A model generated the notes under the pieces. It saw only the letters and a list, made by a program, of their open reading frames with translations, was not told the origin of the DNA and ran no database searches. A stretch of DNA of 64,000 nucleotides from Otis tarda. Lineage: Eukaryota > Chordata > Aves > Otidiformes > Otididae. Made by a program: the position numbers and the translations under genes. The stretch covers positions 19,034,501 through 19,098,500 of the forward strand of contig CM048553.1 in assembly GCA_026413225.1 (NCBI GenBank), written 5' to 3'. This document shows positions 25,001-36,555 of this stretch, in pieces (the stretch's first letter is position 1; the number at the start of each line of letters is the position of its first letter).

Positions 25001-26195
25001 CTGCCAGGCAAGCTCTACCAGACGTGTTTGTGAGGAGGCCCCCTGATTTGTAAAATTTTCAAAAGATGAAGCAGATACAGAACACACTGTTAATAATATT
25101 GCTGAAATACTTCAGATCTTTAGCGCGGCTGAATTATTCTGCACCGTGCCCTTCAAATGGTCTGAAACCTTCCATGTTTATACAAAACCAGATACACCTT
25201 CAGGCCAAGATCGCTCCACATTTCAAAGCAAAGTCAAATACCAAAAAATTATTCACTTGGAACTACAGCGAAAGTTCAGGCATGTTACTGAACAGATTTC
25301 ACTGAAGGCTCTAATGATCTAATCAGGATTGCTTAATTGTATTTGGCTTTGAAACCAAAGCGCTGCACCCAAAAAGGAGAGGGCTGTTCTGCAGTACAGT
25401 AGCAGCTCCCAGATGTAAGAGGAACTGTGTGAAAAAAGATCCACACAGCCCACAGATAACTCCTTGCAGAGACTCCGTTGCCATAACAGGATCATCTGGA
25501 ATTGCAAGCACAAACAACGCGCCTATTTTTGGAAGTATGCTTGATCTATCGCACATGTGGGGATCTGAGCACCTTCTGAGAGAGAAAAAATGATGAGGTT
25601 ATGAACATTTGCACAACAATTTGTTTAAAAGCTCTGAAAACTCATGAATAATAATCTGGGCTAACCTTTCAATAATCACTGTCTTCCTGCTGTACAAAAA
25701 TATATTATTTGAAAACCATCACCACTGCTATCTTTCCATGCTCCCTCTTCTCCAATATATAACTGACAATTACATTGCAACTGCACTCTGAAGGAAAACC
25801 TGAAGACAACTTCTGAAAATTCTCTTTGTAAATCTGTAAACAAAAAAGAAATATAAAAACCCTATGGCCCAAACAGTCCCTGCTATTGATTAAGGTGGAG
25901 AGTAACACTGCTTTTATTTTAACTCAAAGGGTTCAATAGTTCTTTGTTCATAAGGCTATTTCTCCAGTCTGCTACCCTATTATTGCAAAGTTTTCATCTC
26001 TAAGTATGACAGAAAAGAAAAAAAACTAGTATCTCACAAACTGTGATTATAAATTTTCTAAGTATTTAAAGAGGTGAAAATTAGAAATGCTCACATTCCT
26101 CCTGAAAATTAAAACACACAAACCAAGATCAAGTTAAGAGGAACCCATTAGTCTGAACCCAGGCAATGGGGCTAATCCAAACTAATTTCTGTTAG
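22001..26195. other. Unassigned non-coding stretch
   Basis: No gene was recognised. A GC-richer patch at 24560-24730 has overlapping open frames in several frames on both strands, which points to base composition rather than coding. The sequence from about 26000 to 26195 would be the body of a retrocopy if the poly(A) tail described next is real, but I cannot name a parent transcript. Confidence 0.45.
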
Positions 26196-26236
26196 AATAA
26201 AGTACATCTTACAAAAAAAAAAAAAAAAAAAAAAAA
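26196..26236 (+). repeat. AATAAA signal followed by 24-bp poly(A)
   Basis: AATAAA at 26196-26201 is followed 11 bases later by 24 uninterrupted A residues (26213-26236). This order is what the 3' end of a reverse-transcribed, polyadenylated RNA leaves behind. A second A17 run lies 12 bases on. An ordinary A-rich microsatellite beside a chance AATAAA is the alternative. Confidence 0.5.
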
Positions 26237-26248
26237 CCCATCCCAATT

Positions 26249-26265
26249 AAAAAAAAAAAAAAAAA
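26249..26265 (+). repeat. Poly(A) tract, 17 bp
   Basis: A run of 17 A is separated from the 24-A run upstream by CCCATCCCAATT. Confidence 0.9.
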
Positions 26266-26739
26266 GAAGATATTAGTGCTAGACAACTCCTCACACCCTT
26301 AGCTAGCTATGCCAGTGGACAGTTTTCCTTATATAAAAACACAGACTCCAAACAGCACACATCTTGTCTTGGCTTCCAGCTATTTGGATCTTGACTAAAG
26401 TTGGGAACTCCTGCTTACTCTGATGAATAATCTCCCCAGGCTAGTCCCGAGAAGTCTCTTCTTGGTCTTCACCATCTTTCAACACTCTTTTTGAACTGCA
26501 GAAAGCAGAACTAGAAAAAACATTTCAGGAGTAATTGCTTCAATTACAGTTGGGTAAGTAGTCTTCCTAGCATTAGTCAAGAGTCCCCTGCTCCTACAAG
26601 TCCCAAGGCCAGGCAGGCTCTCGCACTCCAAGTCATATTGGGAGGTCACAACTGGTTGAACATCTGACAACAGCTCTCTCTGAAGTCAGTGCTTTGCAGG
26701 CCCAAGACCTCAGCATTTTGCATGGCCCATCTTCTTTGC

Positions 26740-26897
26740 TCTTGGATGTACATCTTGACATCTAGATGCACTGAAAATCGCATTATTGCTTTGAGTTGAG
26801 TTAATCAGTTGATCCAGATCATTTTGTACTAAGAACCTTTTCATTGTTGACTATTTCCCCATCTTGTACCATCTGCAAACTTTCCCCACTAGCTGAT
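26740..26897 (-). mobile_element. Old CR1-type LINE fragment (reverse-transcriptase region)
   Basis: On the minus strand the fragment reads KFADGTRWG, a decayed form of the CR1 FADD motif, near 26885-26860. After a frame change it reads VQNDLDQLIN and later ASRCQDVHPRA, matching the family order LQxDLDxL...SKCKVxHxG. Stops and frame changes are frequent. It is much more diverged than the copies at 11.5 and 16.3 kb and belongs to an ancient CR1 lineage. Confidence 0.6.
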
Positions 26898-26935
26898 TTT
26901 ACTGGGGTTTTTTTTCCAGCTGAAACCCCAGTAAA
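26898..26935. repeat. Perfect 13-bp inverted repeat with 12-nt loop
   Basis: TTTACTGGGGTTT (26898-26910) and AAACCCCAGTAAA (26923-26935) are exact reverse complements. The stem includes a run of four G-C pairs. The left arm starts where the readable CR1 match ends. Confidence 0.9.
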
Positions 26936-29065
26936 GATTACACGCTATCACAAGCAAAACTTCTCATAATTACTGGGTGCATTGAAAACTAGTGTCACCA
27001 GCCTAGAAAACGAAGTGGAGTTGACCACACCTCCTCCATTCTGTGCAAATTTTCTGGAATACTGGATGTTTCAACTAATACTGAATCGGTTCTTTTATTC
27101 TCAGTGTTCAGTAAAAGAAGTTCAAGTATAAAATTGTTGTCTCTATCATTAAAAAAAACAAATCACAAGGACTGTAGTAAGAAAACTCCCTAACCTGAAC
27201 AGCAGCCTGTAAACTCCTCAGACCAGATACCATGAGTAAAACACCAATTTAGAGAAGGGGGTGTAATTCTGTCCCTTAAAAACAGAAGAAAAAAAAACCA
27301 ATTTAGGTCTGGGCATACTGCTGTAATAAAATTTTTTAAATCTAACAATCTAACCAATCAAAAAAAGTAGATAAATAAATAGTAGAATATTGGCTCTAAA
27401 GAATAATGGTTCTTGGGCTGATAAAGCAGTTTATCTTTCAAAAATGCAAAATATGACACATTTTCTAATCCCAATCCCAATCTCAAAATGTTTAGGGTGA
27501 TCAAACTTCAGACATGTTTCCTAGACCTGAGATGCAAACAATATGGTAAGCCTTGCAAGTTCATTAAAAAATAAAAATCTGTTGTTTCACTGCAAAGGAA
27601 CTGGAAATGCCCAAACCAAGAGAACAGATAACAGAGGAGAAAACATTTGGAGGTAACATGTACACCACTACTCTAGGTGTTTAATGAGAATAAATCTATC
27701 AGAATTTACTCCTGCAGTATCCATATCTCTACCAAAAATGCAATTTTTTTTTTTTTGCATTTCTGGAGGGACTAATTAATTAACTAGCTTCATCACAACA
27801 ATCCTCTACCAGATCAACAAAGATGCACAATTCACATTACTAGACTAAGGAGAGATCTCCGAGTATCTGTTGTCATAAAGAAAGAGTGTAAGTGCCCATG
27901 CACACATAGTCAGACAATAGATCCAGTACCTGCTTGTTGGCCTATTAAAGACAGAGGTTTTACTGGCAGAATACAAAAACACTGACAAAACATAAACATA
28001 TAAACCCACAGTCCTAAAGCTGAACAGCTCCTTTTGACTCCCTAAATGCCAAATGCTTCGAATTCACATGCATGCAGAGCACAGTGACAGAGGTGAGACC
28101 TTCCTATGGAAATCTTGTATGTAGACATGGTTCACACAGACCTATCCGTTCAGCACATTGGTACATTTATACACAGAACTCCATACTAATCAGTGTATAT
28201 AACAATGTGTGATTGCATTATTATCTACCCTCCATTTTTTAATAGTTTTCACTTGTGTATCATCTCTAACTTTAATTTGACAGGCACTCACTTTGAGCTT
28301 TATACCTTCTCTGCCACAACTATCAACAAAAAAAACTTTGAAAAATCTCTCCCCACTGAACTAAGAAAACAAAATATTAACAGACAAAGTTTCTTAACCA
28401 AAGAAAGTTTAGCCTGTTGACAGATATTCAGTCTGTCTCCTGTTGAACTCAGCCACATGAGAAGATGGATCATTAAGCATAAATCCATATCTGAGTTTAT
28501 AACGCGCTATCTCAATGCAGAGCAGGTCAGGCACTATCTTTTTTAACCTATTCCAGAAAAAAAATAATGAACAGGGAAGATAAAAGAACTGCTGAAAGTT
28601 TCTGAATAGAACTTTCTGCTTCAGATCAACATTTGAAAATCATTCCCAGCTGTTAAATCTGAATTCTTAATCGTACACAAGAGGTTGAGAAGAAAATAAT
28701 CAGCAGATGCAGCTACAGTTTGTTATATCTGTGATTATCTATTCTATACATGATTTACGGTTTTCAACTACTTTTGGAGAGACAGGCACCAAATTTATTC
28801 CTCCAATACTGCTATCTGTGCACAAGTGTTTAATTATAGGCTCCCTCACATTTTCTGTGGAATAACTCTTGAGTGCAGAACGCTATATTTCAATTCCTGG
28901 AGCTTATACTCTTAGAGAACAGGGGAAAAAAAAAAAACAAACCAGGGATCTGTGCTGGCAATTCCAAGACGCTAAAAGCTCAAACCCACTCCCTGTGCTA
29001 CTCTGTTCCCTACCACCTGCTTTCCCCTGAAACTCAAATAAACCTAGCCATAAGGAAAAAAAAAA
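26936..29065. other. Unassigned non-coding stretch
   Basis: No gene was recognised. A 13-T run at 27744-27756 is flanked by AAATGCAA and TTGCATTT arms. Open frames are short. Confidence 0.5.
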
Positions 29066-29111
29066 GGAAAGTAAGAAAAAAAAGGAATGTAAGAAAAAAA
29101 AGGAAAGCAAG
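29066..29111 (+). repeat. 18-bp tandem repeat, A/G-rich (2.5 copies)
   Basis: Units of the form GGAAAGTAAGAAAAAAAA recur at 29066, 29084 and 29102, the last being partial. The period keeps a lysine/arginine-rich frame open by chance. The surrounding 29050-29150 is purine-rich. Confidence 0.85.
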
Positions 29112-31596
29112 AAATGCCTGGGGAAGAGAGGATGGGGAGGGGAGAGGCAAACACAGCAGTTTGAGTTATCTTTTCTTTTTTCCATCACCTCACATATTCC
29201 ATCTCCATACCCCAGGTCTCAGACAAATCTATAAAATTATCCTCTACATGTGCTTCAACATGTTGGCTTAGGCAAGCGAGTTTACAAAGGATTCAAGCCT
29301 GAACACTTCTCCATTTGCAGCCTTTAATCATCATGTCTTCCAAGTACGTTAACCTGAATCCTAGGAATAGCATGATGCTTCCAGGTGTGCTGAAGTGCGC
29401 TGGGGTCTCCTCCTGTCTGGCAGAGCCTGCATGCAGACAGTGAGGGTGACGGTATGGACTTTCAAGCTCACAAATGTGTTAACAATTTATAGTATAGGTC
29501 TATCACACTTTCATGTCAGAGAGGCAAGAAAAATGGATATTTAACCCAGTAAATTGTGTTGTTCCGTAACACAGAAGCCATTACAATATGGATGAGATCT
29601 GGAATCTATTAAAAGACATAATGGAAAATAAAAGCTAAACACATAAATAACTCATCCACTTGGAATTTCTTTTAAAAATATTGAAAGGCATTAGACACAA
29701 CCAAGATTAAGTGTCTGTAAAATATATTTTTAAAAAACACACATTTTTTTCACCAGGGCATATGAGAACAAAGCAGCATCTAAAGCCTCAACAAAGAGAA
29801 GCTTTATTACTTCTGCCTAGAAATCCTTAATTCACTTTGTTCCTCATGGCTGTGGTTGGAAACTACATCAGTTTACTTGGCATGCACTTTATCTATTCTG
29901 GCAAAATAATGAGGGCTGAAGATGCCCAAAGACTGCGGCACTGAACCTTTCAAACTCAAGGACTAAACATTTCAGGGATGCACAGAGTATACACTGGACT
30001 GTGGGAGTTCCTTCTCAATGACCCAATATCATGTATTATTCAAGACAAGGTCTCTTTAAAACAGATGGGTCAGTGGTATAGAAATGGTTCCACACAGACT
30101 GAAAATTTTTGACCATTAACTATAAACATGCAATGAAAATTAATTCCAGCATGCTGTACTTTATGTAGGAGAACTTACGTCTCATAAACCACTTAAAAAT
30201 ACTTTTATTGTTAAATTATTCTAATGGTCACTTAGCTATCTTTTGGAAGCTATCAGAATAAGAAATGTACATATACATAAATTATGTATTTATACTATGG
30301 CACTGATTCAATTAAAGCTTTAGTGATGTGTTTTAGCTGAAACACCGACATATGGAGAGCAGATGAAGCAAGTTGAAATTATTTTTTGAAGTTAAAATCC
30401 TAATTAAAAAAGCATATATTCAGTAGAAATACATCTTCTGTTAAATATACCAATGTCTTCAGTGAACTGTGGAGTATTTCTCTATCATGTATACATTCTA
30501 TGAGCACTACACAAGGCAGAAATCTATAGAACTACTTAAATAACCACAACACATAAGCTCCTCTAAAGGCACTCTGTTTATAATAATTTATAGTTTTAAC
30601 ATTTCCAGACTACACAAAGGTGGTGGGTTAACATACCAGCATAGCTCTGGACTTCAGACATTTAAAATAAACACAGGGTAACGACACGGTAGCGTGGCAT
30701 TGACTACAAGCATGAAAGGGCCACACAGCAAGCGGCCTTCCTGTCTGCAAATGCTTAGGCATCTTCCGAAGAGAAGATGCCTTAGAACGACTCTGTTAAT
30801 TACACTTAAAAATGAAAAAAATTTAGGAACCTTATGATCATGGATGGTCACTACCCTGCAGGAGGGCAGGGTAAATGAACTGCCAAATGTTCATTTGCCA
30901 AATATGCCAATATGCCAAAATGCATATTACTATCTTCTTTAGCAGTCTCTTGTAGTGGTGGATCACCAGCCCTGTGGGTGGCAGAAGGCAGGATCCCGAC
31001 CCGGCACCCAACCCAGGCACTGTATCTCACACCAGTCCTGTCAAGCCAAGGGCCTGACCACTGGGCGAGGACGCAGGCTTCGTCAGAGCAGCAATTTAAG
31101 ATTTTGGATGGGACCCTGGTTTCTAGACTTCTAGAGATTGATGTATGTTCTGAAGAAAAACAGCCCCAAAATAAGAATTTAAAAAGCCTCTTCCCTTCTC
31201 TTAGCAAACAGGTTGTTGGAAAATGCAGTCTGGGGGCTGCACGAGGTCGCAAGGCCTGCCCTGGAGCAGAGGGTTGGCATGGGCAGCAGAGGAGGCAGGC
31301 AGCTGGACTCGGGGAGGCTGTATCGGATTCTCCCACACTTCCCTGAGCTGCAGAAAACCCTTAGCTCTGCCCTTTGGCCGCTGCAGGCCATGCCGCATGG
31401 CGGGGGCAGGCAGCAGGACACCTCTGCCTTGCACTGGGGAAGCAGCAGTGGGGCAAGCAGAAGGGCTGGAACTGCAGGTCAGAGGAAGGCCTCTCAGACA
31501 AGAGTCCCTTCAGCTTCTCCAAGACTGGCACAAGCATCTTTCCAGCTTCAGCTGCCCGCGTGAACAGCTTCAACCATCTCCTCCTTTTTTCTCCAG
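29112..31596. other. Unassigned stretch, GC-rich toward its end
   Basis: Bases 29160-30900 are AT-rich with nothing recognised. From about 30950 to 31590 the sequence becomes GC-rich, and several frames are open on both strands at once, some over 100 codons. Simultaneous openness on both strands argues that low AT content removes stop codons, not that all are genes. Confidence 0.45.
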
Positions 31597-31812
31597 ACAG
31601 GGCAGGCACAGAGGACCAACCTCTGCAAGTTAAACCTGGCTGTCCACAGGGGATCAGAAAGGGGAGAAAGGGATTAATCCCAGGCAAAACGAGGGCTTGC
31701 ATTCCAAAGTGGGCTCCAAGGAATCACCTGTGGTCAGTGAAACAACCAGTCTCCCAAGCAGAACAAAGAACATCCCAAGGAGTCCTTTGCCACAGCTGGG
31801 TGACCAGGAAAG
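31597..31812 (+). other. Speculative coding exon (216 nt, symmetric phase)
   Basis: The strongest acceptor-like pyrimidine tract I noticed (CTCCTCCTTTTTTCTCCAG, ending at 31596) is followed by 216 nt open in one plus-strand frame. A donor AAAG then GTAAAA follows at 31813. Entry and exit phases are equal. The peptide has no domain I recognise, and the opposite strand is also partly open. No partner exon was identified, so this remains a splice-signal guess. Confidence 0.15.
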
Positions 31813-32794
31813 GTAAAAGCTTCGAGTACACTGAAGCAAAAACCCTCTGCAGGTACAAAAGGCAGCAAAACACACATACTGCAAAGAGGACAACCTGCTC
31901 CCCGGGAGATACACATCATCTGGCCCAACAAAAGTACCTGAAGTTCCTAAAATAGTTATTCTTTTAGTGTAACTACTAGGTTAAGCATTTCCTCCTAGTA
32001 CAAAAGTTTCCATGATGCAGATCCCATGCTGAAACTTGACCTGAGTTCCATATCTTTACAGCAAAGAGAAAAAGGAGCTGCAAGAAAGGACCAAGCAAGT
32101 CCTGTGAAACACTTAGTGTCTGTGTTCTCCACCATAAAAATCAAAAGATGCTTTAGTATACTTGACAGACTTCTAAGGGTTAGAGAGCATCTATCTACCA
32201 GGGTCTGACAATTCCCAGTGAGGACATCGAGGTGTTGTAGGAGTGCAGGCACTGGAGCACAGCAGGCTCTCCTGATCAGGGGACACTAAGTCGAAAGAGT
32301 GCCAGCAGTGAACCACAGGAGACAAAACAGTCACTGGGAACAAACTCCTAAGTGCACACTTGGAAGTCTTCATCTTCTGCTGCTTGATCTTATTTTTCAG
32401 AAAGGAAAAAAAAAAATGATAGTTTCACAACCCTAGCTAACAGTTGCTCCATAAATAATGAGATGAAAGGGGAATACATAACAAAAAGCACTTAAACATT
32501 TGCCTTATAAGCTATCAGAGAGGAAACATGGGACTATGAAAACAGTAGGCCTGGACACCAGCAGTATTATCCTGCTCCATGTGCCAAGGAATGAAGATCT
32601 GTGGCACAATGGAATTAATGCTGCCACGGTCCTTTTCACACTCTGATAAGACCACTAACCTGCCCAGGACTGTCCTAAAAACATGTATGACCCTCCACAC
32701 ATAAGGAAGCACTTTCAGAATAACATCATGATCAGAGTGGTGTTAAACATAAATGTTTATTCTCCTAAGCAGCCCAAGAAGGATGAACTAATAG
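31813..32794. other. Unassigned non-coding stretch
   Basis: No gene or known repeat was recognised. Open frames are under 90 codons. Confidence 0.5.
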
Positions 32795-32970
32795 GCCATG
32801 GACTCAGCAGAACTGGGTTCAGTACAGCTATATCAACACTCTGATCATTGACAAATTTCTGCCTCAGTTTCCCCACTTCAAAATTAAACAGCACCTCCTC
32901 ACTCTATAGAGATATTGTAGGACCGCAATTATTTATTGGCCATGACAACTGTCAAAATCCTTAGGGAAAT
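32795..32970 (+). mobile_element. MIR/CORE-SINE-like fragment
   Basis: The order GGACTCAGCAGAACTGGGTTC, CTGCCTCAGTTTCCCC, an A-rich AAAATTAAA stretch, CACCTCCTCACTCTATAG and ATATTGTAGGA follows the MIR pattern. In MIR these are the 'gagtcagaagacctgggtt', 'cctcagtttccccatctgtaaaatg', 'cctacctcatagggttgttgtga' and 'ggattaa' segments. The copy is degraded, as expected for a SINE active before or near the amniote radiation. Family assignment is from remembered consensus. Confidence 0.65.
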
Positions 32971-33224
32971 AATAAACTACATTACTGATTATATGATTAT
33001 TGATATACCTTTCCAACAGTTAAAAGTTTTGCTTAGTAAGGTAAATAGCTTTAGCAGTGTAAAGAGTTAATTAAAAAGCTAAACAAAGACTAAATTAGTT
33101 GAATTTTTTCTCACCTGTCATAATTAAGTTCAAGAAATTTGGGAGACCTTTGCTGGGCCTGCCACTGACAAATGACAATCTCTAAGGTAATGGTTTAAAA
33201 AACCAAAACAACAACACAGCATGA

Positions 33225-33560
33225 AGTCCCAATGCTGTGCTGTGACCAATGAATACAACCTCTAGATATATGAGGAGAATTCAAAGAACAGTAGGAAAGC
33301 AGCATTACTCCTCTATATGGCTCTGACAGGACCACAAAATAATGCAAGGTTAGTTCTGGTGTGTATATTTCAAAAGTAATATTAAAAAACTTCAGCACAT
33401 TCAGAAAAGAGCTATAAAATTCTGAATTATGGGAGATGCCAGATAAGTTCTCCCTGGAGGTTACATCAAAAAGAATATGAAAAAGTTACTTGATCATGTA
33501 ATATGGATACCTACAACAAATATCTGATAGAAAAGTATACTTTAATTCAGAACAAAAAAG
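33225..33560 (+). mobile_element. Old CR1-type LINE fragment (ORF2 C-terminal region)
   Basis: Plus-strand bases follow the family through ATGGCTCTGACAGGACCACA, TAGTTCTGGTGTGTATATTT, CAAAAGTAATATTAAAAAAC and CATTCAGAAAAGAGCTATAA. These correspond to the CR1 stretch encoding ALVRPHLEYC, VQFWSPHFKKDVEKLE and VQKRATKMI. The reading frame is broken in several places. Upstream, CAATGCTGTGCTG and CAAAGAACAGTAGGAAAGCA fit the preceding family segment. The copy is strongly diverged and cannot encode protein. Confidence 0.65.
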
Positions 33561-36449
33561 TACATGAGACAGGAAAAAAACTATTACAGTAATCAGTTTG
33601 GTCCTCCAATGTACAGATGTAAATTTTAAAATATTAGATTATGTTTCTGGAGGTGAAACCCTGATTTTAGTTGATGGAGAGAGTCAGGACTTCAGCAGGA
33701 CAAAAATCTGAGGGACAGGATTAGCTTTCATTCATATTATTAAAGAGAGCTTTAAGAACTGAAATTTGCCCATCATACTTTTCTTTGTTACTTATTACTA
33801 GGTCTGGTTGCCATGGTATTAAAAAAAAAAGAAAATTATAATGGAAAATGCACAGGAAATAGTGGCTTGCAACATTTTAACTAAGAGGTTTAGCAAGAGA
33901 AATGGAGGAAAGTCCAACAAATAATTTGTGTTTTTCAAGAACCTTGTTCCATGCCATTTAAAGGTACTTGACCAACTGCTTTCAGTAATGTATAAGCTGC
34001 ATATTCCACTGAGTACAGGCAGAGAGAAAATACATTGTAAAGAAGGATGCTAGGTCAGCTGCCAGTTGGCCAGTATTTTGTTTTCGTCACAATTATGATT
34101 TGACCAGAAGACAGTACACAGGACCATACTGACCTTCTCAATTGACAGCAGGGCATCACCTTTCTGCCTGAGTTTGGTTTCATTGAGAACCAGTGACACA
34201 ATAAAAAAAGATTCAACAAAAGCCCCAAATTTGTGCATTTTCCTTTTCAATTCACTGCAACTAAGAACACTCCTCATCAGTTGGGCTCAGCAGCTTTCTA
34301 CCACAAAATAAGGCCCTGCCTAGGTTTGAATCAGTTTTTGTGATGCAAGATTATACTAAGTCTAATCTTAATGGAAATGTCAAAGTGAAGCTAAACAGGT
34401 ATTTCCTTCTGCATCATGCAAACAAGCCTCTACACAAACTGAACAAAATAAGAGTTAAAGTTTCATTTTATTAGAAATCAGTCAGCAATGGATGAGACAG
34501 AGAGAAATTTGTTTTGAATGTGGATGTCCAAAGTTATCTGTGTTTTAACAAGTTGAGTTATCTTGCTGCTGTTCCAGTTGCTGTGTCAGTAACAGAAAAA
34601 ACCCTTACACCTTCCCCTATCTCCTGGTAAAAAAGACAGTGCAACTTGCAAATATGTAATTAAAGCAAATGCCACTCAACTGGACACAATAATCATCCAC
34701 CCAAACTCCACTTCAGTAATGAAACTGAAGAGAAAAAGGATGCTTGTTGGGAAAACCACATTTTCATCTTTTTAAATGACCTACATAGCGAAAACCACAG
34801 AAAGGAAAACTTGGCTTGTTCTATCCCCTACATCAGTCCAGTAAAACTGAGTTGGTTTAAATCAGTAGGACTACAGAAGTCCAACTAAAAACAGGGACTG
34901 TATGAAGTCATGTCTGATAGTGTTTTCTCTAGCAGACTATCCTGCTTGAAAAAGTGATGGGGAATCAACAGAGTTCACGCTGAAAGGTCAAAAATAATGA
35001 TCACTGTGTAAGCAGTATAGCTCACAAACATTTGTATCCACAATATGCGCTGTGTTTAATTGGTCTGTTGATATGCCTTGCCTTCAGTTTTATGACCTTT
35101 CAGTCTTGCTCTACAACAGCCACAATGAGAACATTAAATCTCCAAGCAACCCAGCTCTTGTAATCCTGCCAACAACAGTACAGCTTAGCTCCAGATACAT
35201 CAATGTCTAATTGCCACAAATATCTATTTGTTTTTATCATCACTGGCAATCCACAGTCCCATGGCCATCTATGTAACAGACAGCTAAAAACCCAGCCATG
35301 AGAAACTCTGGAGCTGACTCAGCTGTTCTAGGAACTGAACGCAGAAATTTCCACATCACTGTACATCCTGCCTGCTGGGTTCCTACAGAGAGGATAAAGG
35401 GCGTGAAAATGTTAGAAATTTCTGTGTTTCATCTCACCCATTGTTAACAAGCCAAAACCACTCTATTTGAGTTTTGAAACTGTCTAACTTGAGGAATTTC
35501 TTTTTACAGTCCCCTAAAAATGTTCCAATGGCAGTTCATGTACAGCAAACTGAAGCTTCACAAGAGACTTCTTCCCTCTCATGAAGTTTTGAGACCCAAA
35601 GAGTCCATGGGGTCCATGGCTCCCCCAATTCTGCAAACACAGCCGGAATACCGGGAATCTTGTCCACAGAGGATTAAGGGTAACATCTGGCCATGACCAC
35701 AAATACAGAGTCACAATATTTGGATGCCCACTGGAAATTTCACTTAGTAGAGCTTTGTAGATGTGAGTTTTGGTCCCTGCTCCAAGGCTAGAGGCTGTTC
35801 CAGAAGACAGGAGGAGGAAAGCTGGCTGCAAAAACTAGCTTGCACTGGAGAAGCCATGAGAGGTGAGAGAGGAGGTGTCTATTTGCTCCCAGAGCAATTC
35901 TGAGACTTGATGATGAGAATGCAGCACACATGACATGCTGTACTCCGCTGATCTCAAGATAGCCAGGCTCAAGGACCTTAAAAAAGATACTGGTTTACAA
36001 AATCCCTGGAGCTGCTTAAATGAACAGCAGAGACCACATGCAAACCATGCTGCTCAATGCCTTGGCAGACAACAGCTACTGAATTTAGCAAGAAAGAAGC
36101 CAAAAACAACTGATGTAGCTGATCTCCACAGAGAACACATTACTGATTAGAGATCCAACAATAGTATTTTCCTGACAGACTGCTTGCTTTATTTTTAGAT
36201 TTTCAAAACCAAAGAAGCAAAACAACACAGGATCAAAGAGAGTTACTTCAGAAACATGTAAGCCGCTTATGGTTAAATATTTCCCCAATACTTGAACAGC
36301 AAAAAGAAAAAGATAAGACTGATTGTAACTACAGATGATTGGAAGTACTGTTTCCTTCTTATTTAAAGCCATGCAGTTTAACAAGTACTACTCTCTTGAT
36401 GAGGAAAGACAACTATTATTTAAGTCCAGCCTTCATTCAACATCCTCAG
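33561..36449. other. Unassigned non-coding stretch
   Basis: No gene was recognised. The 105-codon minus-strand frame at 35514-35831 and the 75-codon frame at 34050-34277 match no family I know. Confidence 0.5.
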
Positions 36450-36555
36450 TCTGCCAGGTGCACGTCGGCTTCTTCCCAGGCAGCAGCAAGCGCCTGGCAG
36501 AGCTGGCCAGAGCGGCGGGAGGGCACTACAAGAGCGCTTCATTCAAACACAGAAA
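36450..36555 (+). other. Speculative coding exon in a local GC peak
   Basis: A sharp GC-rich block stands out from AT-rich surroundings. The open plus-strand frame reads QVHVGFFPGSSKRLAELARA followed by AGGHYKS, ends near a possible donor (AGAAA then GTAGGA) and follows an acceptor-like CATCCTCAG. The composition resembles the C-terminal part of a von Willebrand A-type domain (…LAxxxGGxY), but that likeness is weak and could be accidental. A second forward frame is also open. No partner exon was seen. Confidence 0.15.

Noticed and set aside
31374-31955. 193-codon plus-strand open frame, the longest in the window
   Set aside because: It starts well upstream of any plausible acceptor and overlaps open frames on both strands in a GC-rich block. 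Only the 31597-31812 part was kept, as a weak exon candidate.
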